A stretch of 64,000 nucleotides of DNA, from positions 1 through 64,000 of the forward strand of contig JAYRTJ010000006.1 in the NCBI GenBank assembly GCA_041919675.1, in the 5' to 3' direction. This document shows, in pieces, positions 16,811 to 26,095 of this stretch. The position numbers and the translations under genes were made by a program. The stretch comes from SHVO01 sp041919675 (GTDB lineage Bacteria > Pseudomonadota > Alphaproteobacteria > Rhodospirillales > Rhodospirillaceae). The notes under the pieces were generated by a model, which ran no database searches, was not told where the DNA came from, and saw only the letters and a program-made list of their open reading frames with translations. How positions within the stretch are numbered: the stretch's first letter is position 1; the number at the start of each line of letters is the position of its first letter.

Positions 16811-18097
16811 TCAAAGGGCTTTATGAATCATCCCCGGATTCAGATCCTTCAAACTGGTCGCACCCACCTGCCGCAAGGCGGCGTTGAATTCCGCCTTCAC
16901 GATCTGGATGACCCTGTCGACACCGGCTTCGCCGAACGACCCAAGGCCCCAGATATACGGCCGGCCGAAGCCGACCATCGTTGCGCCCATGGCCAGCGCC
17001 TTGACGATATCGAAGCCGCGGTAGAAGCCGCCGTCCACGAAGATCGGAACCCGACCCTTAACGGCCGGCGCGATGTCCGCCAGAGAAGCGATGGTCGAAC
17101 CGCCGGTATCTTCGTTACGGCCGCCGTGATTCGAAATATGGATGCCATACCCGAGCTTGACGCATTGCAGCGCGTCCTGGACGTCCATAATGCCCTTGAT
17201 GAAGATCTGCATCTTCGTGATGTCGCGCAACCGCTTGATAAACTCCCACGTCAGCGAGTCGCGCGGCTCCTTGTCTTCCCACAGCGCGGCGGGCACCTCG
17301 GAGAATTGGGCCATGGCCGCGGGATCGCGGATCGTCTGCTTCGGATCGGTCTTACTCACGGTGTGGCAGGTCATGCAAAGACGCTTGTCCTCGCGCCGCT
17401 GACGTTCGAACTGCGACTGCTTGCGGTTTCCCGTGCCGTCCACCGTGACCAGCATCGCCTTGCAGCCGCTGCGCTCCGCGCGCTGGACGATCAGCTTCGT
17501 GATCTCCCAGTTCGACTGCTGATACAGCTGGAACATGACCGGGCCCGCGCTGTCGCGAAGCTTGTTGGCCTGCTCGGTCGGAATCGTGGTGTTGGTCGCA
17601 AGTCCTTGCGCGATATTGTGCCGGCCGGCGGCGCGCGAGGTGCCGGTTTCGGCGTCCGGATGGTACGTCGTCAGGCGGCCGATCGGACACAGGAAGAACG
17701 GCATGGAATATTTATGGCCGAAGATTTCCCTGCTCGTATCCGCCTGCCGCACGTCGATGAGGCGGCGCGAGCGGATGACGAACTTATTTTGATCCTGCCT
17801 GTTCGCGCGGTAGGAACCCTCGCCGTCGGCGCCGGTCGACATGTAGCCCCAGTGCGCGGGCGGGACGTTCTTATGGGCAACCGCTTCCAGTTCGAAGATG
17901 TCAATCGCGTCTTGAGGCTTGTCGACGATGTAATTTGGATCGTACGGCTTCCAGATATAGGGGTCGTCGGGACGCGTCTGAAGTTCGAAGGCGGTGTTGG
18001 CGAGCGCCTCCCGGGCACTCATCGCAAGCACAGGGCTTGCCGCCAGATATTGAAGAAATTTCCGACGGTTGTTCTTGACGTTCGCTGGATCGATCAT
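16811..18097 (-). CDS. FMN-dependent alpha-hydroxyacid dehydrogenase with Tat signal and CxxCH motif
   Basis: A 428-residue member of the lactate/mandelate/glycolate oxidase family, which oxidises 2-hydroxyacids with FMN. Family features are SMPFFLCPIG (strand 1), AMLVTVDGTGNRKQSQFERQ (strand 4 and loop 4), FIKGIMDVQDA with the conserved Lys, the catalytic His324 in ISNHGGRNED, VPIFVDGGFYRGFDIVKALA and VGFGRPYIWG. Two features are unusual. The N-terminus carries a twin-arginine-type signal (NNRRKFLQYLAASP), so a folded, flavin-loaded enzyme is probably exported. Loop 4, which anchors some relatives to the membrane, holds CMTCH at residues 241-245, a c-type haem attachment motif. ATG 18097 is chosen for its GGGGGGAA ribosome binding site. 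It is the last gene of a long minus-strand series of exported proteins. Confidence 0.88.
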   Translation of the reverse strand: MIDPANVKNNRRKFLQYLAASPVLAMSAREALANTAFELQTRPDDPYIWKPYDPNYIVDKPQDAIDIFELEAVAHKNVPPAHWGYMSTGADGEGSYRANRQDQNKFVIRSRRLIDVRQADTSREIFGHKYSMPFFLCPIGRLTTYHPDAETGTSRAAGRHNIAQGLATNTTIPTEQANKLRDSAGPVMFQLYQQSNWEITKLIVQRAERSGCKAMLVTVDGTGNRKQSQFERQRREDKRLCMTCHTVSKTDPKQTIRDPAAMAQFSEVPAALWEDKEPRDSLTWEFIKRLRDITKMQIFIKGIMDVQDALQCVKLGYGIHISNHGGRNEDTGGSTIASLADIAPAVKGRVPIFVDGGFYRGFDIVKALAMGATMVGFGRPYIWGLGSFGEAGVDRVIQIVKAEFNAALRQVGATSLKDLNPGMIHKAL

Positions 18098-18202
18098 GGT
18101 TCCCCCCAATAAACAAAAATTACCGCTCTTCCGCGCGCTGCGGCGGGCAGCGCGCGGCCCCTCCTCAAAGTCGGCACACGCGTTTGGAAAAGCGCTCCTT
18201 GG

Positions 18203-19540
18203 CTAGACCATGATCTCGCTGATGGCGTCGGACGTCGTGTTGCTTCCGCCGCCGAAGGTCTGGATTTCCATGCCGAGGAGGCGCATCGCGGTCAGAGACA
18301 TCCGCGCCATCGGCGCGCCCTTCATGTCCAGGTGCAGGCCGGTCTTCAGCTTGCCGCCCGCGCGCCCGGCGGTGAACATGGGCATGTCCTCGAGGCCGTG
18401 CGTGCGTGCGTTCGCATCGCCCGTATCGGCCACGATCAGCATGTTGTCGAGAAGCGTGCCGTCGCCTTCCTTGATCTTCTCGAAAGCCTTCACGAAGGAG
18501 GCAAAGCCTTCCATCGAGCGGCGCACGAACCACGAGCACGTCGGCTGGTAACCGAGCTTGTCGTCGATCGGCTCCTCGTGGGTGCTGGTGTGATGCGGCT
18601 TTTCGTATCCCGGCTTGATGGTGTTCGAGGACATATCGGCGTAGGCCATGTTCACGACCCGCGTCTGATCGCACGCAATCGCCATCGCCAGCAGCTCGGA
18701 CATCATCTCATTGCGCTGAACGACGAACGGAGATTCGTTGTTCATCTTCAGTTCGGATTCATCGGGCGCCTTCGACGGATGGCAGGCGGCGATGGGTTCG
18801 GGTTTCGTCAACTGCTGAACGAACTGTTTCTCGAGGTGACGCAGGCCCGAGAAATACTGATCGAGGCGAGCCTTGTCTTCCGCGCCGACCCGTTTATTGA
18901 GCCAGTCGGCTTCTTCCATCACCGCCGACAGGGCGCTCTTGCGCGACATGGCGCGCGGGCTCGGCTTGAAGTCCGCGGCGTTTGGATCGTTGAACTCGGG
19001 CCCAAACAACCGCGTGTAAAACTCGAGCGGTGAATATTCGGCCGGATTCGGCGTATTCGGGTCTTCATACGAATAGGAGGTGCGCGCATTCCCGGTCGCG
19101 GTCGCGGTCAGAGTCTTGAAGCGCTGCGTGCGGCTGATCTGATTGGCGATCTTGATGTCCCAGGTCTCCGCCGTGAGGCTATTGCCGTTCGGCGGCGAGC
19201 CGGTGCGCGCGATGATCCAGCCGGTGACATGGCCCACGAGGCCCGCGCTGTCGCGGAAAGCCGTGAAGTTCGTGAGAAGATTGAGGTGCTGGCGAAGCGG
19301 AGCCAGAGATTCGATTTCCTCGGGGAATTCGAAATCCTTCCCCGTCGTCTTGGGAACGAACACCGAGCGGTTATGCCCCAGACCCCAGCTCCACAGGGCA
19401 AAGCGCGTCGGAATGGGCTTGCCGTCGGCAAGCGCCGTGCCGTTGCCGTTGAGGAAACAATTCAGAAGCGGCAGGCCGACCGTGACGGCGCCGCCGTTCA
19501 ACATGCCGCGCAGGACGCGCCGGCGAGAGAAATCGTTCAT
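18203..19540 (-). CDS. DUF1552 domain-containing exported protein
   Basis: A 445-residue DUF1552 protein of unknown biochemical role. It starts with a twin-arginine signal (SRRRVLRGMLNGGAVTVGLP). Characteristic stretches are TRFALWSWGLGHN, the early PLRQHLNLLTNF, YSPLEFYTRLFGP, the central AMSRKSALSAVMEEADWLNK, CDQTRVVNMAYAD, and the late DNMLIVADTGDANARTHG. Proteins of this family are regularly encoded beside DUF1592 proteins, and here the DUF1592 gene lies 20 bases upstream. ATG 19540 is taken as the start; GTG 19552 is an alternative that sits too close to AAGGAG. The pair is inferred to work in the periplasm with the hydroxyacid dehydrogenase downstream. Confidence 0.9.
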   Translation of the reverse strand: MNDFSRRRVLRGMLNGGAVTVGLPLLNCFLNGNGTALADGKPIPTRFALWSWGLGHNRSVFVPKTTGKDFEFPEEIESLAPLRQHLNLLTNFTAFRDSAGLVGHVTGWIIARTGSPPNGNSLTAETWDIKIANQISRTQRFKTLTATATGNARTSYSYEDPNTPNPAEYSPLEFYTRLFGPEFNDPNAADFKPSPRAMSRKSALSAVMEEADWLNKRVGAEDKARLDQYFSGLRHLEKQFVQQLTKPEPIAACHPSKAPDESELKMNNESPFVVQRNEMMSELLAMAIACDQTRVVNMAYADMSSNTIKPGYEKPHHTSTHEEPIDDKLGYQPTCSWFVRRSMEGFASFVKAFEKIKEGDGTLLDNMLIVADTGDANARTHGLEDMPMFTAGRAGGKLKTGLHLDMKGAPMARMSLTAMRLLGMEIQTFGGGSNTTSDAISEIMV

Positions 19541-19560
19541 GACCTTTTCCACTCCTTAGA

Positions 19561-21318
19561 TCAGTGATTCGAAGCAACTTTATTCGGCGGCGAGGCCGCG
19601 GCCGATTTTTTCGGCGCCGGCGCATCGGGCACGCTGACGGCCGAGAACGCGGGATGCATGACAATCGAGCGCAACAGCGGCCGGAGGCGGTATTCGTCGT
19701 CCGCGAACCCTTTGTTCAATTCCGCCAGGGTCGCGTTTGACGACGCCGGGACCACCGACGCGGTCGCATAGCTGAAGGCGCGCCGCACCAGGCAAGACGG
19801 CACCAGCGGGCTGTCGTGAAGGACCTGCGCCAGGCCTTCAACCGTCGTGAAGGCTTTGCCGTCGAGGTTGCCGCTGGTATCGATCGCGGCGCCTTTTTCC
19901 GTTTCACGGTACCGGCCGGCCCCGTCGAACCTCTCCAGCGAGAGGCCGATCGGGTCGGTGATTTTGTGGCAGCCCGCGCAAACCGGGTTCGCGAGGTGCA
20001 TGCCGACCCGTTCACGCGCGGTGCGAAGACGCGGATCCGGATTTTCGACAGCGGAGAAATCGACATTCGCCGGCGGCGCCGGCACTTTCTGGCAGAGCAG
20101 CAATTCGCGCAGCGCCTTGCCCCGCAACGTCGCGGAGCTGCGTGTCGCATGCGAGGCGCGCGCCAGGAAGCTGGCGTGCGTCAGGATGCCGGATCGCTCC
20201 GCCTCCGGGGGGAACTCGTACGCATTCCAACCCGCCGACGTCTGGACGCCGTACAGGATGCCCAAGGGCGGCGAAAGGAATGTCTGACGTGTGGTGAAGA
20301 GATCCCTGTAGTCGCCGTTTTTCACCAGGAGCTGGTCGACCACCGTCCGCAGAGTCTGTTCACGCGCCTCCGCCGGCAAGCCGCCCAGGAAATACGGATA
20401 GACCGTCGCGTCCTTGCTGAGCGTTTCGAGATCCTCGAGACCGAACATGTCGTCGAAAAAGGCGCGGACGCCGGCTTCCAGGCGGACACTGGCCAGCATT
20501 TCGTCGACGATACGGCCCCGGGATTTCTCGCTGAAAAGATCGCCCTTTTTCGCCGCGGCCAGCAGCGCGGGGCCCGGCGCCGCGTTCCACAGGAAGAGAC
20601 TCAGGCGCGAGGCCTGCGAATAGGCGTCCAGGCGCATCTGCCCCGGGCGCTTGGGGTCGGGCTCTTCCGTTTCGGCGACCAGCAATACGCTGGGACTGAG
20701 GAGCACGCTCTCAAGCACGACCTGGATGCCGGCATAGAAGTCGTTTTGCCGGTTTGCCGCCGCGCCGGCCTCTTCGACAAGCTTGGCCACATGCCCTTTG
20801 GGCGGAGGCACGAAATAGAGGTTCTCGACGACACGCGTCAGGAATTTGGACGCGCAGGCGTTATCGGCGGCGCCGGCGTCCGCCGGCTTGCAGGGGAACA
20901 GCGTGTCCCTGCGGCGCGCGTCGACGACCTGCGCGGACAATAGGCCTGCAATCTTCTGATAGGTTTCGAGCTGCGCGTCGCTCACCCCGGCGAGCGAGGT
21001 GCCGGCCATCAGCACGCCGTCCGTCCGCGCGACCGGTGCGAATTTCACATCCGTCGTGATGTCGGGACCGAAGAAATGCTGGATCGTATTGAGATATTGC
21101 TTCGTGGTCAGAAGCCGCAAGTGGCTCGGTATTCCGGCGGCGGCGCCGGATTCGGCCGGCGGCGCCTTACGATCCGCCGCGTGTGTCGCCACGGGAATCC
21201 CCAAGGCAATCCCCAAGGCAATCCCGGCGAGCGCCGTCGCCGATACAAGGGTCTTCTGAAGAGCCGAACGGCCGCCCTTCCGCTGCGATGACCCCAACCG
21301 CATTAACATTCCAAACAA
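19561..21318 (-). CDS. DUF1592/DUF1588/DUF1585-type exported protein with CxxCH
   Basis: A 585-residue exported protein of the planctomycete-cytochrome-associated class. The N-terminal signal region contains a repetitive ALGIALGIP encoded by a short tandem DNA repeat. Blocks in order are a DUF1587/DUF1595-like start (LRLLTTKQYLNTIQHFFGPD), DUF1592 (DAYSQASRLSLFLWNAAPG), DUF1588 (GILTHASFLARASHATRSSA and GKALRELLLCQKVP) and DUF1585 (FTTVEGLAQVLHDSPLVPSC). Within this, PVCAGCHKITDPIGLSLERF supplies a CxxCH haem-attachment motif, so it may bind covalent haem c. Function is unknown. It is followed by its usual partner, a DUF1552 gene, after 20 bases. Confidence 0.9.
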   Translation of the reverse strand: MFGMLMRLGSSQRKGGRSALQKTLVSATALAGIALGIALGIPVATHAADRKAPPAESGAAAGIPSHLRLLTTKQYLNTIQHFFGPDITTDVKFAPVARTDGVLMAGTSLAGVSDAQLETYQKIAGLLSAQVVDARRRDTLFPCKPADAGAADNACASKFLTRVVENLYFVPPPKGHVAKLVEEAGAAANRQNDFYAGIQVVLESVLLSPSVLLVAETEEPDPKRPGQMRLDAYSQASRLSLFLWNAAPGPALLAAAKKGDLFSEKSRGRIVDEMLASVRLEAGVRAFFDDMFGLEDLETLSKDATVYPYFLGGLPAEAREQTLRTVVDQLLVKNGDYRDLFTTRQTFLSPPLGILYGVQTSAGWNAYEFPPEAERSGILTHASFLARASHATRSSATLRGKALRELLLCQKVPAPPANVDFSAVENPDPRLRTARERVGMHLANPVCAGCHKITDPIGLSLERFDGAGRYRETEKGAAIDTSGNLDGKAFTTVEGLAQVLHDSPLVPSCLVRRAFSYATASVVPASSNATLAELNKGFADDEYRLRPLLRSIVMHPAFSAVSVPDAPAPKKSAAASPPNKVASNH

Positions 21319-21387
21319 AGCGCCCTCCGCTCTAGTGAGCCGCTCTCCGCCTCGCGGACGCGGCCGAAGCCAATTTTCATCGGCGCG

Positions 21388-22575
21388 TTACCGCGCCCCG
21401 CTGGTGGAAACCTTGCCGTGGTCCGGTCCCGCGACCGTATCGGCCACCTGTTTTTCCGGATGCACCACGCGCGCACGAACGCCCGTGACCATGAGCGTGC
21501 CGGAAATGGCGGTGTTCGCTCCGGTCTCCGGATCGGGGTAAGCGTCGGCCAGCCGGCGCAGCGCCTTGTAGAAGGACCTCGAATCGAGCTTCCCGTAGCT
21601 GATCTGATGCGAACCGAAGCGGCGATTGACCCCGCGGTAATGGCTTTCGATATCGATATAGCCCGCGATGGCGCCTTCGATTTTCTCCGGCGACAGCTTC
21701 AACTCGAAGTGCGTGTCGTGCATGAGCTCGGTCGCGGCCTCCTCGTGCTGATGCTGCGTCGGCCACACGAAATCGCCCGACTTCGTGGTCGTCAGCACGC
21801 CGGCGACGATCTTGCCTTTGAACGTATGGATGAAATCCCGGCCGTAGACCGTGTCGATGCGCTGCGTGGTATCGACCTGGAAGTCACCCTTCGCGTCCCG
21901 CACCAGGGCGTCGAGGCCGCGGTATGTGGTGATCGTCACGTCGTCGTCGTTTTCAAGACTGTCGACGTCCGTCAACTCGATGATGGTGCGATTGTAGGTC
22001 CTGCTCTCGAAGTATTGCGTTTCGAAAAGAACCTGCGAGGACCCCAGGCGATAACTGGGGATGCAGCCGACCGCGCGGTAGAGCTGGTTGTCGATCCCGG
22101 GTTTTCCGTCGGGCGACGTGAAATCGCTGGGCTTTACCTTACCGTCGAGGTTGACGCCGTAGCTGATCTTTCCTTCGATTTCCTGGACGGGAAATTTGTC
22201 GGGGCCGGCCTTCGGCCACCACACCTCGGCTTCGCGCGCAATCGTGGTGTCGGCCAGCTGATATTTTTTGCCTTCGATCTGCGGATACATCGCGGCGAAC
22301 TGCTCGCGGGCGCCGAAGTCGTAAAGACCCTTCGGGCATTCGGCGTTGGTTTCCTTCCCCGCCGCATCCATCGCCTGGTAGATGCCGTAGGTGCGCGTGG
22401 TGAGCACGTAACCGATCGTGCGGCCGGATATTCCGGATTCATTCGCGGCAAAAGCGGGCGCGGCAAAAGCGAGCGCGGCGAAAGCGAGACCGCCGCCGGC
22501 GCAGATCGTCGCGGCAACGCCGGCGACCGCCATTTTGAGCGCCCCGCGCCGCGCGTTCGAGATTTCCTTTTTCAC
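21388..22575 (-). CDS. unrecognised secreted protein, 395 aa
   Basis: No family is assigned with confidence. It has a clear signal peptide (basic start, hydrophobic core MAVAGVAATICAGGG, Ala-rich end APAFAA). The mature part is Tyr/Asp-rich and predicted beta-rich, with notable stretches VWWPKAGPDKFPVQEIEGKI, KPGIDNQLYRAVGCI, VDSLENDDDVTITTYRGLDA and GYIDIESHYRGVNRRFGSHQ. Two Cys (in NAECPKG and VGCIPS) might pair. The start is placed at GTG 22575 because GGAG lies at ideal spacing; an in-frame ATG is at 22590. It lies between the PF03640-type repeat gene and the DUF1592 gene on the same strand, with gaps of 22 and 69 bases, so it is probably part of the same periplasmic pathway. Confidence 0.75.
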   Translation of the reverse strand: MKKEISNARRGALKMAVAGVAATICAGGGLAFAALAFAAPAFAANESGISGRTIGYVLTTRTYGIYQAMDAAGKETNAECPKGLYDFGAREQFAAMYPQIEGKKYQLADTTIAREAEVWWPKAGPDKFPVQEIEGKISYGVNLDGKVKPSDFTSPDGKPGIDNQLYRAVGCIPSYRLGSSQVLFETQYFESRTYNRTIIELTDVDSLENDDDVTITTYRGLDALVRDAKGDFQVDTTQRIDTVYGRDFIHTFKGKIVAGVLTTTKSGDFVWPTQHQHEEAATELMHDTHFELKLSPEKIEGAIAGYIDIESHYRGVNRRFGSHQISYGKLDSRSFYKALRRLADAYPDPETGANTAISGTLMVTGVRARVVHPEKQVADTVAGPDHGKVSTSGAR

Positions 22576-22597
22576 CTGCGTCTCCCTCATCTGCTGA

Positions 22598-23986
22598 CTA
22601 GCGGCCGCCGCGCCCGGCATAACCGTCGCGCGTTTCAAAAATGTCGCGGTAGATGATCGCGGCATAGCCGTTGCGCCCGCCGTTGGCCTCGCCCCATCCG
22701 TTCGCATTGATGTCGGTGGGCTTACGGTCGCCATAACCCTTGTACCCGGCGAAGGTGTAGATGGGACGGCCGCGGAACGTGTAGACGTTCAGCGCTCCCG
22801 GGGCGCCCGCCGCAGCCTGCTTTCCGGTTTTCGGGTCGATCGGCATCGTCCCCCAAACCTGGTTTCCGGTCTTCGTCCCCGTGGGCGCGATCAGATAAGG
22901 GAAGGCCTTGATGCAGAGATCGGGATCGCCGCCGCCGCACATTGCAAAGCGATAAAGTTGCGGCGAGTCCGGCGTGTCGCAGCTCAGCTGATCGGGCGCA
23001 TCGTCGGTACACACATACCGATAGATCGTCATGCCGTTTGAATCACCGAGCCCCATGCCGACGATCGTCGGCTTCATCACGAAACCGGCGGGCGGTTTCG
23101 GCGTCATCTGGGTGTACACATTCCGCCAGCCCGGGATATCGCTGCCGTTCTGCGACCCCAATTTCGTGTCCTCGATGTAGCGGTAGACCGGACGTCCGCG
23201 GAACGCCCACTGCAACACGCCCGGCGAACGCTCGAACGGCGTCCACTCGCCAACCCGCGTCGCGGAGGTTGCCGCAAGAATGGGTTCCCACTCGCTCAGG
23301 CACTCGTCTTTGCAATTGGACTTGTTGCGGCCGTCGCGGTCGTACGTGTAGACGGACAAGCCGTTGCGCAACGTCACCAGGCGCCCCGCCATCGTCGTAT
23401 GCACCGCGAATTGGCCGGGCACATTCGATTCGGCGCCGAGCGGGTTGCGCACCGCGCCGCCTTCGCCGATGAAACCGAGGTCGGTCCCGCCCAGCACGTC
23501 GCCCGGGCGCTTGTCCAAAACGGACGTGTACAGACCGTAGCCGTCATAGGCCCATTGCTTCGTGCCGTCGGGACGCGTGAGGACCGTCCACTTGCCTATC
23601 GGCTTTGCGTCGGCCGGCGCATGCACCACGGGCCATAACGTCGTACAGGCGGGCCGGGTTTCGGCCTCGGGCATCAGCAGCCCGCCGGGATACGGGCTCT
23701 GCGTGCCGCTGCTTTCGCGCGCGGGTTCGCCGCCGCACGTGGGCTTGCCCCTGTCCTCGCCCGCGGTGCCGTTGCGCAAGGTCCGCTTCGGCCAGGTGTA
23801 GAGGGTCTTTCCTTGCCCGTCGGCATAGACCGGCCCCTCCAGTTCGTTGACGAGCACCTGGAAACCGGGCGGCATCGGCACGCGGGCAAAATCTTCTTTC
23901 GGCTCCGCCGCTTGGAGGGTCGACAGCCCGGCCATCGCCGTGAAACCGGCGATCGAGAGGAAGAGAATATTCAGGCGAAGTTGCAT
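22598..23986 (-). CDS. secreted PF03640-type (Lipoprotein_15) repeat protein
   Basis: A 462-residue exported protein built from several copies of the secreted repeat of unknown function known as PF03640 or Lipoprotein_15. The repeat signature, a G-x-x-L-Y-T/x-Y strand then a Cys-containing W-P/E-P loop then a W and G-R-P-x-Y strand, appears at GQGKTLYTWPKR, at LSVYTYDRDGRNKSNCKDEC with SEWEPILA, at WAFRGRPVYRYIED, at MTIYRYVCTDDAPDQLSCDT, and at VYTFRGRPIYTFAGYKGYGD. Numerous Cys suggest disulphides. The signal peptide is LNILFLSIAGFTAMAG; ATG 23986 is chosen because the upstream extension is Arg-rich and unrelated. Similar proteins often accompany periplasmic redox enzymes, but no reaction is known. 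Confidence 0.85.
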   Translation of the reverse strand: MQLRLNILFLSIAGFTAMAGLSTLQAAEPKEDFARVPMPPGFQVLVNELEGPVYADGQGKTLYTWPKRTLRNGTAGEDRGKPTCGGEPARESSGTQSPYPGGLLMPEAETRPACTTLWPVVHAPADAKPIGKWTVLTRPDGTKQWAYDGYGLYTSVLDKRPGDVLGGTDLGFIGEGGAVRNPLGAESNVPGQFAVHTTMAGRLVTLRNGLSVYTYDRDGRNKSNCKDECLSEWEPILAATSATRVGEWTPFERSPGVLQWAFRGRPVYRYIEDTKLGSQNGSDIPGWRNVYTQMTPKPPAGFVMKPTIVGMGLGDSNGMTIYRYVCTDDAPDQLSCDTPDSPQLYRFAMCGGGDPDLCIKAFPYLIAPTGTKTGNQVWGTMPIDPKTGKQAAAGAPGALNVYTFRGRPIYTFAGYKGYGDRKPTDINANGWGEANGGRNGYAAIIYRDIFETRDGYAGRGGR

Positions 23987-24176
23987 CGTCAGGTGTCTCT
24001 CTCGTGTTCGATCGAGGGTTAGGCGCCGCCGCCCCCTACTCCCAAGTACGCAGGTCCTCCGACGAACCCGACAGTTGGCTCCGGCGCCGGTTTCCCCTGC
24101 CGCACCGCACTTTTTGCAATGCAATAGAGCTCGTTTTTCGGGATTGGCCCGGCCGCCGGGCCCGTCCTCCGCCGCG

Positions 24177-24920
24177 CTATTTCTTCAACGGGATGAGGCC
24201 CGCATCCTTATAGGCTTGAGCGGCGCCCGCCGACGCGAGCACGTCGATCACCTTCGCGGCATCCTGCGCGCGGCGACCGGTTTTCACCGCCGCCGCCGTC
24301 ACCACGATCCGCAGTTGATGCTCGTCGGGCAGCGGCACGATGTTCGTCAGGCCCGCGAGACGAAGCTCGCTGATTTGCTGACCGACGGAGGCGAGCTTGC
24401 CCTCGATGATCCGCGTGCCCATGAGCCCCGCGCCGGTCTGGCTCTTCGCCTTCATCGCTTCGGTGAGGCCGAGCTTCTCAATGACGCCCGCGATGTGGCG
24501 GCCGCTCTGCGCGGTCGAATAGCCGAAGGACGGCGTTTCCGTCAGGAACCTGGCGAGGTCTTGCGAGGACGCGAGTTTAGGCGGCTTCGCATCACGCGCC
24601 ACGGCGATGCCCACCGTGGAGACCGCCACGTCGTGCTGCCCGTCCACACGCGCACGCATGGCTTCGGGGGCGAGCGAGTTCTTGGAGGTGACCACGAGAT
24701 CGCCCGCGTCGCCCTTTGTCAGCCGTTCGACAATGACGTCGGTGGTCGCGAATTCGAGCGCGATCGCGACGCCCGCTTGCGCCTCGATGACCGGCGTCAG
24801 GGCCGTGACCGCGGCTTGCGCATAAGCCGGGACCAAAACACGCAACGGCGCATCGGCGGCAAATGCCGGGTTGACGGCCAGCAGGAGGACGACGGCGCCG
24901 ACGAATTTCGCGAATGTCAT
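24177..24920 (-). CDS. ModA-like extracellular solute-binding protein
   Basis: A 247-residue periplasmic binding protein related to molybdate-type (ModA) or short solute-binding proteins. The signal peptide is FVGAVVLLLAVNPAFAA. The mature protein follows the two-lobe order: LRVLVPAYAQAAVTALTPVI, GDAGDLVVTSKNSL, VAVSTVGIAVARDAKPP, FGYSTAQSGRHIAGVIEKLG, then EGKLASVGQQISEL and the end AQAYKDAGLIPLKK. No ABC permease or ATPase genes are next to it, so it may be an orphan sensor or accessory subunit rather than part of a standard importer. ATG 24920 has AGGA at good spacing; the GTG at 24926 is less likely. Gaps of about 190 bases downstream and 92 upstream separate it from its same-strand neighbours. 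Confidence 0.82.
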   Translation of the reverse strand: MTFAKFVGAVVLLLAVNPAFAADAPLRVLVPAYAQAAVTALTPVIEAQAGVAIALEFATTDVIVERLTKGDAGDLVVTSKNSLAPEAMRARVDGQHDVAVSTVGIAVARDAKPPKLASSQDLARFLTETPSFGYSTAQSGRHIAGVIEKLGLTEAMKAKSQTGAGLMGTRIIEGKLASVGQQISELRLAGLTNIVPLPDEHQLRIVVTAAAVKTGRRAQDAAKVIDVLASAGAAQAYKDAGLIPLKK

Positions 24921-25012
24921 GGGCACGTCCTCATCGACAACTTGGAAAGATAGACACGGATTTCAGCGAGACCCGGGCCGCGACATTTGCGCCGCGGCCC
25001 GGCCCCTTACGT

Positions 25013-26095
25013 CTACTTCTGCAAAATCAGCTTCTGAACGCGCCAGTTGGACGTTTCGGCAACGTAGATCAGGTACTCGGACGGACAGGCGAGCTGATGG
25101 CCGCCGGAGAACGAACCGAGTTGGCGGCCCGAGCGCCCGATGACGCCGAGCACTTTGCCGTCCGTCGTGAGCTTGAAGATGCGCCCCGGCCAGGTCGACT
25201 CTCCGAGGAACAGGACTTTGTCGTTGTCCGGCGGGATACACAGCGAGTTGGGCGCGCCGACGCCCTGGTTGATGGCCTCGCCCTTCGGCGTATTGCCGTT
25301 GACGGACCGGCTGGTCGGATCGGGCGGCACCGTGACAGAGAATTTCCGCAGGAATTTCCCGTCCACGTCGAAAACCTGAACGCGCTGGTTTCCGCGATCG
25401 CCGACATAAACGTTGTCGTTCTTATCGATGGCAATGGCGTGCGGCGTGCGGAATTGACCGTCGCCGGTGCCGTGGTCGCCCCACATTTTCACGAAGTCGC
25501 CGTTCTTGTCGAACTTGGCCACGCGCGCGTTGACGTAACCGTCGGTGATGTAGGAGTTGCCTTTGGAATCCCAAGCGATGTCCGTCGGCAAGCGGAAGTT
25601 CCCCTCGACCGCCGGCAGATGTTCGCCCGGCTTCGGCTTGGGACCGCCGCCGCCCTCGACTTCCGCCACCCCTTCCTGCCTGCGGCCGTACACCGTCATG
25701 ACGCGGCCCGCCGGACTGAACTGGACGATCATGTTCGAACCCTTGTCGATCGTCCAGATGTTGTCGGCCTTGTCGATGCGCACGCTGTGCGCGGCCGCGA
25801 AACCATAAAGGCCCTTGCCGATCTCGCGGATGAATTTGCCGCTCGCGTCGAACTCATACAGTTGAGCCGCCGCCTGCCCGAAAACGGGCCCCGCGATTTC
25901 AGGCGTCGAGCGCGTAAAGACGAAAACATTGCCTTTCGAGTTGGTCGCGACGCCAGCCACTTCACCGAAGTTCTGGCCGTTGGGCAGATCCGGAAAATTC
26001 GGAACCGACGTGAATTTGATTTGAGGCACGCTTTGTTGCGCCAGCGCCGGGCCGGCCAGGAACGCCAGAAGAAGCGCCGCGAGATGTTTTTTCAC
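25013..26095 (-). CDS. NHL-repeat six-bladed beta-propeller protein (exported)
   Basis: A 360-residue secreted NHL-repeat protein resembling the propeller of peptidyl-alpha-hydroxyglycine alpha-amidating lyase-like proteins. A signal peptide (HLAALLLAFLAGPALAQ) is followed by repeated blades: GVATNSKGNVFVFTRSTPEI, HSVRIDKADNIWTIDKGSNM, DIAWDSKGNSYITDGYVNAR, HAIAIDKNDNVYVGDRGNQR, and a final GGHQLACPSEYLIYVAETSN. The D-G-x-V-N-x-R and D-R-x-N-x-R edges are typical. Such propellers bind ligands or catalyse lyase or hydrolase steps; which one applies here is not clear. It directly follows the TonB receptor gene (83-base gap) and is the second gene of the minus-strand series. Confidence 0.88.
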   Translation of the reverse strand: MKKHLAALLLAFLAGPALAQQSVPQIKFTSVPNFPDLPNGQNFGEVAGVATNSKGNVFVFTRSTPEIAGPVFGQAAAQLYEFDASGKFIREIGKGLYGFAAAHSVRIDKADNIWTIDKGSNMIVQFSPAGRVMTVYGRRQEGVAEVEGGGGPKPKPGEHLPAVEGNFRLPTDIAWDSKGNSYITDGYVNARVAKFDKNGDFVKMWGDHGTGDGQFRTPHAIAIDKNDNVYVGDRGNQRVQVFDVDGKFLRKFSVTVPPDPTSRSVNGNTPKGEAINQGVGAPNSLCIPPDNDKVLFLGESTWPGRIFKLTTDGKVLGVIGRSGRQLGSFSGGHQLACPSEYLIYVAETSNWRVQKLILQK

